A stretch of 64,000 nt of DNA from Symsagittifera roscoffensis (lineage: Eukaryota > Xenacoelomorpha > Acoela > Convolutidae), in the NCBI RefSeq assembly GCF_963678635.1, contig NC_087067.1, positions 50,088,233-50,152,232 of the forward strand, written 5' to 3'. Both the position numbers and the translations under genes were made by a program. Numbering within the stretch: position 1 is the first letter of the stretch; each line of letters starts with the position of its first letter. The notes under the pieces were generated by a model. That model saw only the letters and a program-made list of their open reading frames with translations. It was not told where the DNA came from and did no database searches. Positions 1 to 11,924 of this stretch are shown here, piece after piece.

Positions 1-849
1 AATTTTGAGCGTACGATGTGTTAATTTTGATGATTATTGTGCTTGGAAGAAATAAAAAAACTAGGAAGGGTCAGTTTGAACTGACATGTTGACTTTTAAA
101 AATTCAAGCCAAAACAAAGGTACAAGACAATTTTTTGTGACCACTGAAAACTGCAAAAATCTGAACACTATTTTCGCCGGTCCGAAAAAGCAGAGAGAGT
201 GTCGGGATAGCTAGAACGACAGAAAACAATCAAAATTGGAATTTGAGAAGAGGACGCTCCGAACTGTAACTATTGTACAATTACAATCGTTACTGGACAG
301 ATCCTGTGAACCACGATGGCCAACAGGAGAAGTTACCACCCTTCCCGATCGAGAAGAAGACGCTTCTCGACGCGGACTCGAGAAGTCGAAAGGGTCTCGG
401 AAAAAACTGTAAACTGTGTTTTAACAATTTTAAGCTTCCTGGGAAGTTCTGAGCTGATTTTTTGAACACCAAATTGATTTTCAGATAATGAGAAGCTGAG
501 GAAATGGGTCGATCCTTCTCCGATGGATGGGATGATTTTATCTGCTGAACAAAATAGTAATACAATAATCATATTACAGTTGCCCTTATTTTAGGAGTGA
601 CCTCGTGGTCTGGAGATACTGAAACCCAGTCATGAGCTCACTTTTTTGCATGTAATTAAATTAATGTTATAGTTCCAGAATCAAAAAACTTTGGCTATAA
701 CAAAAATTATTTAAATAACGTACGTGTTAGCATGAAATTAGCAACAAAACGAAAATGCAACAGAAAACAATTGAAAATTCTCAGAACCTTGTGAAAAGAT
801 ATCAATCAAAAACTGTTGGCTTTGAGGAAAAAAAGAAAAAGTGAGAATC

Positions 850-1265
850 TCTACAAAAGGATGAGGTCTACTGGGGGGCAACCAGCCAGGCTTTTTGGAT
901 TGGCGAAGGTTCATGAAACAAATACCCCATTGAGACTGGTACTCTCATTGCCTTGCAAAAATTTATGAGAAAATTGAGGGCGCAAACATCAAAATCAATT
1001 CACTAAAAGCGAGGGAAATCATAGAGAGCATTAGTCTTGAGCCCAATGAAAATGTGATATCTCTAGATGTGAAGAGTTTGTATACAAATGTTCCACGCAA
1101 AGAAGCAAAGGACAAAGCTCTGAGAAAGTTGTATGAGCAAGATGAACCAGCATCAATTGCTAAGAAAAACCAAGATTTTTGATCGTTCAATATCGGGGGA
1201 ATCACAGTCCGACATTAGCAAAAAAATGCGCGATATCATCAATGCGCACACAATATTCATGACGA
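850..1265 (+). pseudogene. Penelope-like RT fragment (array copy 1)
   Basis: The sequence encodes, across broken frames, PLE reverse-transcriptase motifs: a RSTGGQPARL-like block followed by GLAKVH-like residues near 870-920, and SLDVKSLYTNVP (RT motif A, hallmark of PLEs) at about 1060-1095. The reading then jumps at about 1171 from the region after motif A to sequence that lies about 850 bp further on in copy 2. This removes motif B, the PHD finger, motif C and the thumb. No product is possible. Confidence 0.75.
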
Positions 1266-2730
1266 GGAAAATGAAATAATTTAGATATTAGCATGAAATA
1301 AGCGACAAAGTAAAATTATAAAAACAAAACATTGAAAACTCAGAAATATGTGACTAAATGAAACAAATTGTTACTTACTAGTTGTTACATAATTTTAGTA
1401 ATCTGTGCCAGTCGGTCATATTTGGAAGTTTGAACTTGAGCAACGTTTAGTCTTGATTTTTGGGTGAAATGGAGTTTTTTAAAAATTCTAATTCAGTCTG
1501 TCATGCTCAATTTTCTCGCAATAACTGAATACGAGAAAGTGAAATCGGAAGAACCAAACTACAATCGCTGGAAAGTTGTCCAAAAAATAGGAGCGTGAAA
1601 CTGCTATTCGCAATTTTGCCACATGAATCGAACGAGTGTAGAGTTGTCTTATTCTTTACAAAGGATCGAGAGTGACAGAAAACAAATAGAGAGGGAGATC
1701 GAGTATACCAGAGTGAACCATCCGTGGAAAGGTGGACAGCTGAAGTTACCCAATGATCCAAATAGAAAACTTGCATCTTGAGTTAAAATTTGTTCATTTT
1801 AAAATTTTTTGAGTTACACTTGATTACCGGATTAATTGTAGAGTTACTTTATAATTCGGTTACTCAATTCTAGAGGTCGTGTCGGTATGTGAGCGCCTAA
1901 TTTAAATTTCTCGAGTTTGTTTTACCTTTTTATGTTTAGTTAAGGACAAATTTAGGTTGATCCATCTGAAATGGATCAAAGGTCCACTGTCTAATAAAGT
2001 CAACTGGATACGTGAGGTTGCGACCATGTTTTTAACGGCGTTCGCGTGTTTTAGGTATTTTGAGACCTGAGCATGGAGGCCTTCTTATTTTATAGAATGG
2101 GGGTATTTTGGTAGTGGCTTTTGAGCTGTAATGCGGTTTGTAGTCTCATGTTGCAAGTGAACACGAATTGCTCCGACCGCTTGAGGTGGAAAAACACAAG
2201 AGATAGTGTCCCTGACTTTTGAGCCAATGGAAAGTAGAGGCCCCGTGAGCTCGGATCAACAATTTTTAGGACAAGTTTTTGAGTTTGGATAAAGACGTTT
2301 TCCCTTCTATCTTGAGAACCACTGGACTGTTCCTTTTTTGTACTGTTAGATCAAAAAGTTAAAGAAAACTTAAATGCAAATTAATGTTTCTCGGAAGAAT
2401 TAATCATGAAACTTTTTTTAAGCTGTTCTCAGCAAAAGTACCCGTTTTTGAAGAGAGTCCCTTTCTGGTAGTTTTTTTTTGGGAAAATGTTTATACCCCT
2501 ACTAAACAGTAGCAACAGTTCAATAAGTCACTCTTACGTTGTTTTTGACAACTAGGAAGGGTTAATGAACATTGAAATCACCAATCAAGTCGAGAAAAGG
2601 CTTTTTAATAGACCCCTCCCAGTTGAGTTAAACAAAATAAGCTGCTTAGCTTCAATCCAGAGGGGCCCAATTTCAAAACTAATCCTTCCTAGTTAGTTAG
2701 TTTTACATATTATGGCTCTAACATTGCATC

Positions 2731-3050
2731 CGGAAGCGTCCCAATTTTGCCAATCCGAAAGAGTGAGATTTTTGCCAATCTGCAAGGGTCCGAGCCAATC
2801 CGGAAGGGTCATATATTTGCCAATCTGGAAGGTTCCCATTTTTTCTAAGACGGAAGGTTCCCAATTTCGCCAATCCGGAAGGGTGCTAATTTTAGCAATC
2901 CGGAAGGGTAATATATTTGCTAATCCGGAAGGATCCCATTGTTGCCAGTCTGGAAGGGTCCTAACTTGGCCAATCTGGAAGGGTCCCAGTTTTAACAATC
3001 TGGAAGGGTCCGATTTTTACCAACTCGGAAGGGTCCCATTTTTGCCAACA
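2731..3050 (+). repeat. Degenerate CCGGAAGGGT tandem repeats
   Basis: About eleven imperfect copies of an AATCCGGAAGGGTC core alternate with T-rich linkers (TTTTGCC-like), with a period of roughly 25-35 bp. The same motif lies in the leader of the giant Ty3 element (19180-19535) and in array copy 2 (7478-7662), so it belongs to that element family's leader. The frames open across it on both strands are artefacts of repetition. Confidence 0.85.
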
Positions 3051-3059
3051 TTTCAGTCT

Positions 3060-3430
3060 ATTTGAAGCTGAGAGTTGAGGGAAAGTGTTGATTCATCTCC
3101 GAAAGATATGATGATTTTTATCACTGAACAAAAGCAATAGTAATGTGATAATAAGTAGTAGCCCTGTTTTTAGAAAAGACCTCGTGGACTGGGGATACTG
3201 AGACTCAGCCATGAGATCACTATTTCTGCATGTAACTAGGTTAGTTTGCGCGGTTTGGCAGATAGTCTTTAGGTTGTAACGACTTTGTCGACCCGATGTT
3301 AATGGACCACACATTGAACTGGCTGGGTAGAGACGGTTGAAAGCATGTAAATCTATGTTTAGGCGCTAGCCAATCGTTTTAAAATTTGTTTATTTTACCG
3401 TCGGTATGTACTTCCGGGCGAATGTTAAAT
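3060..3430 (+). repeat. LTR relic (3' half) within array copy 1
   Basis: Matches the second half of the giant element's LTR in order: GTTGATYCATCT, TGATGATTTTTATC, CCTCGTGG(T/A)CTGGGGATACTGAGAC, GTCGACCCGATGTTA, AGAGACGGT, and the terminal GGGCGAATGTTA. It is diverged from, but clearly homologous to, 16960-17319. Confidence 0.8.
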
Positions 3431-4397
3431 AGCAAATTACTATGATGCCAATTGTAGCACGTAGTGAGTTGACATGATGTGGATAATTTTTTGTTGTGTA
3501 ATTTGCAATTCTGTTAGATGACACTACACCAACTTGACGTGTTACTCAAAATTTAAAAAGTACATTGACCGGGCTATTCGGGGAAAGTGTGCCATATGAC
3601 AAAATGCATGTTACCAACGAAAATGAGTTCAAGAATTTTGACCGTACGATGTGTTGATTTTGATGATTATTGTGCTTGGAAGAAATGAAAAAACTAGGAA
3701 GCGTCAGTTTGAACTGACATGTTGACTTTTAAAAATTCAAGCCAAAATAAAGGTACAAGACAAATTAGAACGCTATTTTCGCCGGTCCGAAAAAGCAGAG
3801 AGAGTGTCGGGATAGCTAGAACGACAGAAAACAATCAAAATTGGAATTTGAGAAGAAAACGCTCCGAACTGTAACTATTGTACAATTACAATCGTTACTG
3901 GACAGATCCTGTGAACCACGATGGCTAACAGGAGAAGTTACCACCCTTCCCGATCGAGAAGAAGACGCTTCTCGACGCGGACTCGAGAAGTCGAAAGGGT
4001 CTCGGAAAAAACTGTAAACTGTGTTTTAACAATTTTAAGCTTCCTGGGAAGTTCTGAGCTGCTTTTTTGAACACCAAATTGATTTTCAGATAATGAGAAG
4101 CTGAGAAAATGGGTCGATCCTTCTCCGATGGATAGGATGATTTTATCTGCTGAACAAAATAGTAATACAATAATCATATTAAAGTTGCCCTTTTTTTAGA
4201 AATGACCTCGTGGTCTGGAGATACTGAAACCCAGTCATGAGCTCACTTTTTTGCATGTAATTAAATCAAAGCTATAGTTCCAGAATCAAAAAACTTTGGC
4301 TTTAACAAAAACTATTGAAGTAACGTACGTGTTAGCATGAAATTAGCATGAAATGATATATCAATCAAAAACTGTTGGCTTTGAGGAAAAAAAAGAA

Positions 4398-5860
4398 AAA
4401 GTGAGAATCTCTACAAAAAGATGAGGTCTACTGGGGGGCAACCGGCCAGGCTTTATGGATTGGCGAAGGTTCATGAAAAGAATACCCCATTGAGACCGGT
4501 CCTCTCATTGCCTTGCAAAGTTTTTTGAGAAAATTGAGGGCGTAAACATCAAAACCAATTCACTAAAAGCGAAGGAAAACTTAGAGAGCATTAGTCTTGA
4601 GCCCAATGAAAATGTGATATCTCTAGATGTGAAGAGTTTTTACACAAATGTTCAACGCAAAGAAGCAAAGGACAAAGATCTGAGAAAGTTGTATGAGCAA
4701 GATGAACCAGCATCAATTGCTAGGAAAAACCAAGAAGAGACTGTTGAACATGGCAGTTGGTCAAGTCCACTTCAAATGCATTCAAACATGGTACGTTCAG
4801 AAAGATAGTTTGGCAATTGGGGCATCTCCTGCCGTTTTTTTTGCAAACCGTCGGCTGAAGCAGTATGAAACTGCTCTATTGAGGGATATTCCCAAATCTT
4901 TATGCACGAAAAAGATTTTAAAGAAATTCGTCCCGAGAGCAAGAAGAAGGTCATGTACAGGTCAAAAGGAAAGGAATGTGAAGGCTGTTTGAACTGGTAT
5001 CACGTAAAATGCGGTGATACATCAGATGATGAGTATCAAAAAATAAGTGAAACTGGCTGGTACTGTAGAAAAAGTATTGCGACATTGGAGAAAAATAATT
5101 CAGTACAGCAAGCTAAGTTTTTTCTTCGTCATGTTGACGATATAGTGAGTGCAGTAACGGGTGATCCTGAAGAGGTATTACGGGCAGCAAACTTGCTAAA
5201 TCCATGATTTCAGTTCACAATAGAGACACCAGAGACATCTGAGAAAAAGGTATTTTTAGATTTACAAATTAGTACAGACAAAAACAGGAAAATTAACTGT
5301 GGATGGTATCAGAAACCAACGGATACAGGTACTATACTAAAATTTTGAAGTTGCGCCCCCTTCAGTACAAGAAATGTGTAATTGAAGGAACTGTTCACCG
5401 GGTGTTCCGCAGTATGTCCAAGTGGGAAGATTATGATAAAGCGATAAAAATCAACCATCAACAGTTGGTCGTCGCGGGTTGCATCGCAAGCCTTTGAAAA
5501 GATAATCGGGGAGGGCTAAAGCAAAAACAATATATCTGAAAAAAAGGAAGACCTGTGTTTATAGCAGCGATTCACCACGACTTTTGATCGTTCAATATCG
5601 GGGGAATCACAGTCCGACATTAGCAAAAAAAATCCGCGATATCATCAATGCGCACACAATATTCATGAAGAGGAGAATGAAAACTTGTATGCCCTCTTTA
5701 AAAGCCTCCTTTTCCAGTGAACTGATATCAAAAATGGTGTAAATATTTGAATGTTGTGGGTGCCAATCCTTCTACGTTGGCCAGTGGGTCCAACATCTCA
5801 CCACAAGTATTGTGGAACCCCAGTTGGACAGCGTATAAGGCAGTGTGGTAGTGATAGTGG
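4398..5860 (+). pseudogene. Penelope-like element RT + PHD finger + GIY-YIG, decayed (copy 2)
   Basis: Broken + strand frames read, in order: a RSTGGQPARLYGLAKVH-like block (about 4420-4475), LDVKSFYTNV (motif A, 4624-4653), a weak motif B (LAIGASPAVFFAN, about 4810-4850), a PHD-like finger (ECEGC, WYHVKC, WYC; about 4970-5075), FLRHVDDIV (motif C, about 5127-5150), a GWYQKPTDT-like block (about 5300), and a GIY-YIG-like end (CQSFYVGQWVQHLTT) at about 5760-5810. A PLE normally makes one RT plus GIY-YIG endonuclease protein that primes reverse transcription at nicked DNA. At least four frame breaks make this copy dead. The finger between motifs B and C is not part of the ordinary PLE layout. 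Confidence 0.8.
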
Positions 5861-7477
5861 TAAGACGGAGTTTAACTAGAAGAAACTCGACCTTCCTCCA
5901 GCAGACTTAATGTTTTTTACTTAGGTGCGCTGCACATTAAGGAAGAGTGTCCAGCAACTAACGAGCGCGACTAGTTAAGAAATTTTAGAATCGTAAAATT
6001 TTGACTAAAACGAAAAAACATATTGAATTAACTTACATGTTAGCATGAAATAAGCGACAAAATAAAATTATAAAAACAAAAAAATTGAAAACTCAGAAAA
6101 ATGTGACTAAATGAAAAAAATTGTTACATACTAGTTGTTACATTTTTTTAGTAATATGTGCCAGTCGGTCATATTTGGAAGTTTGACCTTGAGCAACGTT
6201 TAGTCTTGATTTTTGGGTGAAACGGAGTTTTTTCAGTAAACTCTTATTGAGTCTGTCACGCTCAAGTTTCCCGGAATAACTGAATACGAGAAAGTAAAAT
6301 CTGAAGAACCAAACTAAAATCGCGGGAAAGTAGTCCAAAAAATAGGAGCGTGAAACTGCTATTCGCAAATTCGCCACATGAATCGAACGAGTGTAGAGTT
6401 GTCTTATTCTTTACAAAGGATCGAGAGTGACAGAAAACAAATAGAGAGGGAGATCGAGTATACCAGAGTGAACCATCCGTGGAAAAGTGGACAGCTGAAG
6501 TTACCCAATGATCCAAATAGAAAACTTGCATCATGAGTTAAAATTTGTTCATTTAAAATTTTTTGAGTTTCACTTGATTGCCGGTTTAATTGTAGAGTTA
6601 CTTTATAATTCGGTTACTCAATTCTAGAGGTCGTGTCGGTATGTGAGCACCCAATTTAAATTTCTCGAGTTTGTTTTACCTTATTATGTTTAGTTAAGGA
6701 GAAATTTAGGTTGATCCATCTGAAATGGATCAAAGGTCCACTGTCTAATAAAGTCAACTGCATACGTGAGGTTGCGACCATGTTTTTAACGGCGTTCGCG
6801 TGTTTTAGGTATTTTGAGACCTGAGCATGGAGGCGTTCTTATTTTCTAGAATGGGGGTAATTTGGTAGTGGCTTTCAAGCTGTAATGCGGTTTGTAGTCT
6901 CATGTCGCAAGTGAACACGAATTGGCTCTGACCGCTTGAGGTGGAAAAACACAAGAGATAGTGTCCCTGACTTTTGAGCCAATGGAAAGTAGAGGCCCCG
7001 TGAGCTCGAATCAACAATTTTTACTCAAATTTTTGAGTTTGGATAAAGACGTTTTCCCTTCTATCTTGAGAACCACTGGACTGTTCCTTTTTTGTACTGT
7101 TAGATCAAAAAGTTAAAGAAAACTTAAATGCGAATTAATTTTTCTCGGAAGAATTAATCATGAAACTTTTTTTAAGCTGTTCTCAGCAAAAGTACCGGTT
7201 TTTGAAGAGAGTCCCTTTCTGGTAGTTTTTTTTTGAAAAACCTTTATGACCCTACTAAACAGTAACAAGAGTTCAATAAGTCACTCTTACGTTGTTTTCG
7301 ACAATTAGGAATGGTTAATGAAAACTGAAATCACCAATCAAGTCGAGAAAAGGCTTTTTAATAGACCCCTCCAGTTGAGGTAAAAAAAAATAAGCAGCTT
7401 AGCTTCAATCCAGAGGGGTTCAATTTCAAAACGAAGACTTGCTAGTTAGTTAGTTTTGCATATTATGGCTCTAACAT

Positions 7478-7662
7478 TGCATCCGGAAGCGTCCCAATTT
7501 TGCCAATCCGAAAGAGTTAGATTTTTGCCAATCCGCAAGGGTCCGAGCCAATCCGGAAGGGTCATATATTTGCCAATCTGGAAGGATCCCATTTTTTCTA
7601 ATCCGGAAGGTTCCTAACTTTGCCAACTCGGAAGGGTCCGTTTTTTGCCAACATTCTAGTCT
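7478..7662 (+). repeat. Degenerate CCGGAAGGGT repeats (array copy 2)
   Basis: A shorter version of the array at 2731-3050, with about six copies of (A)ATCCGGAAGGGTC-like cores. The number of cores differs between array copies, as expected for a slippage-prone leader repeat. Confidence 0.8.
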
Positions 7663-7664
7663 AT

Positions 7665-8045
7665 TTGAAGCTGAGAGTTGAGGGAAAGTGTTGAGGGAAA
7701 GTGTTGATTCATCTCCGATAGATATGATGATTTTTATCACTGAACAAAAGCAATAGTAATGTGATAATAAGTAGTAGCCCTGTTTTTGGGAGTGACCTCG
7801 TGGACTGGGGATACTGAGACTCAGCCATGAGATCACTATTTCTGCATGTAACTAGGTTAGTTTGCGCGGTTTGGCAGATAGTCTTTAGGTTGTAACGACT
7901 TTGTCGACCCGACGTTAATGGACCACACATTGAACTGGCTGGGTAGAGACGGTTGGAAGCATGTAAATCTATGTTTAGGCGCTAGCCAGTCGTTTTAAAA
8001 TTTGTTTATTTTTCCGTCGGCATGTACTTCCGGGCGAATGTTAAA
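7665..8045 (+). repeat. LTR relic (3' half) within array copy 2
   Basis: Near-identical to 3060-3430 and homologous to the 3' half of the giant element's LTR, ending in GGGCGAATGTTA. It carries a small duplication of GTTGAGGGAAAGT at its left edge (about 7677-7703). Confidence 0.75.
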
Positions 8046-8250
8046 TAGCAATTTACTATGATGCCATTTGTAGCACGTAGTGAGTTGACATGATGTGGAT
8101 ATTTTTTTGTTGTGTAATTTGCAATTCTGTTAGATTACACTACACCAACTTGATGTGTTACTCAAAAATTAAAAAGTACATTGATCGGGCTATTCGGGTA
8201 AAGTGTGCCATATGACAAAAATGCATGTTACCAACGAAAATGAGTTCAAG

Positions 8251-11200
8251 AATTTTGAGCGTACGATGTGTTGATTTTGATGATTATTGTGCTTGGAAGA
8301 AGTGAAAAAACTAGGAAGGGTCAGTTTGAACTGACATGTTGATTTTTAAAAATTCAAGCCAAAATAAAGGTACAAGACAATTTTTCGTGACCACTGAAAA
8401 CCGCAAAAATCTGAACACTATTTTCGCCGGTCCGAAAAAGCAGAGAGAGTGTCGGGATAGCTAGAACGACAGAAAACAATCAAAATTGGAATTTGAGAAG
8501 AGGACGCTCCGAACTGTAACTATTGTACAATTACAATCGTTACTGGACAGATCCTGTGAACCACGATGGCCAACAGGAGAAGTTACCACCCTTCCCGATC
8601 GAGAAGAAGACGCTTCTCGACGCGGACTCGAGAAGTCGAAAGGGTCTCGGAAAAAACTGTAAACTGTGTTTTAACAATTTTAAGCTTCCTGGGAAGTTCT
8701 GAGCTGATTTTTTGAACACCAAATTGATTTTCAGATAATGAGAAGCTGAGGAAATGGGTCGATCCTTCTCCGATGGATGGGATGATTTTATCTGCTGAAC
8801 AAAATAGTAATACAATAATCATATTACAGTTGCCCTTATTTTAGGAGTGACCTCGTGGTCTGGAGATACTGAAACCCAGTCATGAGCTCACTTTTTTGCA
8901 TGTAATTAAATTAATGTTATAGTTCCAGAATCAAAAAACTTTGGCTATAACAAAAACTATTTAAATAACGTACGTGTTAGCATGAAATTAGCAACAAAAC
9001 GAAAATGCAACAGAAAACAATTGAAAATTCTCAGAACATTGTGAAAAGATATCAATCAAAAACTGTTGGCTACCAATCAAAAACTGAAAAAAAGAAAAAG
9101 TGAGAATCTCAACAAAAAGATGAGGTCTACTGGGGGGCAACCAGCCAAGTTTTCTGGATTGGCGAAGGTTCATGAAAAGAATACCCCATTGAGACCGGTC
9201 CTCTCATTGCCTTGCAAAAATTTATGAGAAAATTGAGGGCGCAAACATCAAAATCAATTCACTAAAAGCGAGGGAAATCATAGAGAGCATTAGTCTTGAG
9301 CCCAATGAAAATGTGATATCTCTAGATGTGAAGAGTTTGTATACAAATGTTCCACGCAAAGAAGCAAAGGACAAAGCTCTGAGAAAGTTGTATGAGCAAG
9401 ATGAACCAGCATCAATTGCTAGGAAAAACCAAGAACTGACTGTTGAACATGGCAGTTGGTCAAGTCCACTTCAAATGCATTCAAACATGGTACGTTCAGA
9501 AAGATAGTTTGGCAATTGGGGCAAAAGGTAGAAAAAGTATCGCAATATTGGAGAAAAATAATTCAGTACAGCAAGCTAAGTTTTTTCTCCGTCATGTTGA
9601 CGATATAGTGATAGCAGTAACGGGTGATCCTGAAGAGGTGCTACGGGCAGCAAACTTGCTAAATCCATGATTTCAGTTCATATTGTAGACACCAAAGACA
9701 TCTGAGAAAAAAAGTATTTTTAGATTTACAAATTAGTACAGACAAAAACAGAAAAATTAACTGTGGATGGTATCAGAAACCAACGGATACAGGTACTATA
9801 CTAAAATTTTGAAGTTGCGCCCCCTTCAGTACAAGAAAAGTGTGATTGAAGGAACTGTTCACCGGGTGTTCCGCAGTATGCCCACATGGGAAGATTATGA
9901 TAAAGCGATAAAAATCAACCATCAACAGTTGGTCGTCGCGGGTTGCATCGCAAGCCTTTGAAAAGATCATCGGGGAGGGCTAAAGCAAAAACAATATATC
10001 TGAAAAAAGGAAGACCTGCGTTTATAGCAGCGATTCACCACGACTTTTGATCGTTCAATATCGGGGGAATCACAGTCCGACATCAGCAAAAAAAATCCGC
10101 GATATCATCAATGCGCACACAATATTCATGACGAGGAAAATGAAAACTTGTATGCCCTCTTTAAAAGCCTCCTTTACCAGTGAACTGATATCAAAAATGC
10201 TGTAAATATTTGAATGTTGTGGGTGCCAATCCTTCTACGTTGGCCAGTGGGTCCAACATCTCACCACAAGTATTGTGGAACCCCAGTTGGACAGCGTATA
10301 AGGCAGTGTGGTAGTGATAGTGGTAAGACGGAGTTTAACTAGAAGAAACTCGACCTTCCTTCCTCCAGCAGACTTAATGTTTTTTACTTAGATGCGCTGC
10401 ACATTAAGGAAGAGTGTCCAGCAACTAACGAGCGCGACTAGTTAAGAAATTTTAAAATCGTAAAATTTTGACTAAATTGAAAAAACATATTGAATTAACT
10501 TACATGTTAGCATGAAATAAGCGACAAAATAAAATTATAAAAACAAAAAAATTGAAAACTCAGAAAAATGTGACTAAATGAAAAAAATTGTTACATACTA
10601 GTTGTTACATTTCTTTAGTAATATGTGCCAGTCGGTCATATTTGGAAGTTTGACCTTGAGCAACGTTTAGTCTTGATTTTTGGGTGAAACGGAGTTTTTT
10701 CAGTAAACTCTTATTGAGTCTGTCACGCTCAAGTTTCCCGGAATAACTGAATACGAGAAAATAAAATCGGAGGAACCGAACTACAATCGCCGGAAAGTAG
10801 TCCAAAAAATAGGAGCGTGAAACTGCTATTCGCAATTTTGCCACTAATCGAACGACTGTAGAGCTGTCTTATTCTTTACAAAGGATCGAGAGTGACAGAA
10901 AATAGAGAGGGAGATCCGAGTATACCAGAGTGAACCTTCCCTCGAAAGGTGGACAGCTGAAGTTACCCAATGATCCAAATAGAAAACTTGCATCTTGAGT
11001 TAAAATTTGTTCATTTAAAAATTTTTGAGTTACACTTGATTACCGGATTAATTGTAGAGTTACTTTATAATTCAGTTACTCAATTCTACAGGTCGTTTCG
11101 GTATGTGAGCACGCAGTTTAAATTTCTCGAGTTTGTTCTACCTTATTATGTTTAGTTAAGGAGAAATTTAGGTTGATCCATCTGAAATGGATCAAAGGTC

Positions 11201-11700
11201 CACTGTCTAATAAAGTCAACTGGATACGTGAGGTTGCGACCATGTTTTTAACGGCGTTCGCGTGTTTTAGGTATTTTGAGACCTGAGCTTGGAGGCGTTC
11301 TGATTTTCTAGAATGGGGGTATTTTGGTAGTGGCTTTTAAGCTGTAATGCGGTTTGTAGTCTCATTTTGCAAGTGAACCCGAATTGGCTCCGACCGCTTG
11401 AGATGAAAAACACAAGAGATAGTGTCCCTGACTTTTGAGCCAATGGAAAGTAGAGGCCCCGTGAGCTCGGATCAACAATTTTTACGACAAGTTTTTGAGT
11501 TGGGATAAAGACGTTTTCCCTTCTATCTTGAGAACCACTGGACTGCTCTTTTTTTGTACTGTTAGATCAAAAAGTTAAAGAAAACTTAAATGCGAATTAA
11601 TGTTTCTCGGAAGAATTAATCATGAAACTTTTTTTAAGCTGTTCTCAGCAAAAGTACCGGTTTTTGAAGAGAATACCTCTCTGGTAGTTTTTTTGGGAAA
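8251..11700 (+). repeat. Composite tandem array, copy 3 (3'-truncated)
   Basis: Starts like copies 1 and 2 with an LTR relic nearly identical to copy 1, then a PLE (9090-10330) and the spacer/leader with the conserved hairpin (11173-11195). It stops in leader sequence at about 11695, where a deletion joins it to the LTR/PLE boundary of the next copy. The CCGGAAGGGT repeats and LTR 3' half are missing at this junction. Confidence 0.8.
9090..10330 (+). pseudogene. Penelope-like element, decayed, PHD finger deleted (copy 3)
   Basis: Carries the RSTGGQPA block, SLDVKSLYTNVP (motif A, about 9325-9352), FLRHVDDIV (motif C, about 9588-9612), the GWYQKPTDT-like block and a GIY-YIG-like end (10210-10275). 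Compared with copy 2, about 260 bp are missing at about 9522. The reading goes from LAIGA straight to GRKSIAILEKNN, so most of motif B and the whole finger are gone. The deletion keeps an open frame running into the VDD motif. Confidence 0.75.
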
Positions 11701-11924
11701 TGAGCTCACCCAGCCATGAGCTCACTTTTTTGCATGTAATTAAATTAATGCTATAGTTCCAGAATCAAAAAACTTTGGCTATAACAAAAACTATTGAAAT
11801 AACGTACGTGTTAGCATGAAATTAGCAACAAAACGAAAATGCAACAGAAAACAATTGAAAATTCTCAGAACATTGTGAAAAGATATCAATCAAAAACTGT
11901 TGGCTTTGAGGAAAAAAAGAAAAA

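Larger units (their letters stand above)
1..3633 (+). repeat. Composite tandem array, copy 1 (LTR relic + PLE relic)
   Basis: First, partial copy of a unit repeated head-to-tail at 1, 3634 and 8251; each copy begins with AATTTTGA(G/C)CGTACGATGTG. In order it holds a Ty3-type LTR relic (about 1-655), a much-deleted PLE (about 850-1265), a spacer with a conserved hairpin (1957-1979), a leader-like stretch (2220-2700), CCGGAAGGGT repeats (2731-3050), the second half of an LTR (3060-3430) and a short 3'-UTR/LTR-start stretch (3431-3633). It is about 1 kb shorter than copy 2, mostly because of a deletion through the PLE RT and finger. The LTR and leader parts match 16.4-19.5 kb in order, although they are diverged. 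Confidence 0.8.
3634..8250 (+). repeat. Composite tandem array, copy 2 (most complete, 4.6 kb)
   Basis: The longest copy, which best defines the unit. It contains an LTR relic (about 3592-4265, running over from copy 1), a PLE (4398-5860), an A/T-rich spacer (5900-6530), further LTR-like and leader-like sequence (6530-7440) with a hairpin at 6711-6733, CCGGAAGGGT repeats (7478-7662), an LTR 3' half (7665-8045) and a 3'-UTR/LTR-start stretch to 8250. The next copy starts directly after it. Units are near-identical over long stretches, so amplification was recent relative to decay of the coding frames. Confidence 0.8.

Noticed and set aside
2731..3050. CRISPR-like array (short repeats with variable spacers)
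   Set aside because: Repeats are degenerate, 10-14 bp, irregularly spaced and found in retroelement leaders of a eukaryotic genome; linkers are T-rich and not spacer-like.
2712..3065. A 117-codon + strand frame and a 101-codon - strand frame across the CCGGAAGGGT repeats
   Set aside because: Open frames arise from the repeat itself; the translations are just iterations of the unit and no start, domain or conservation supports them.
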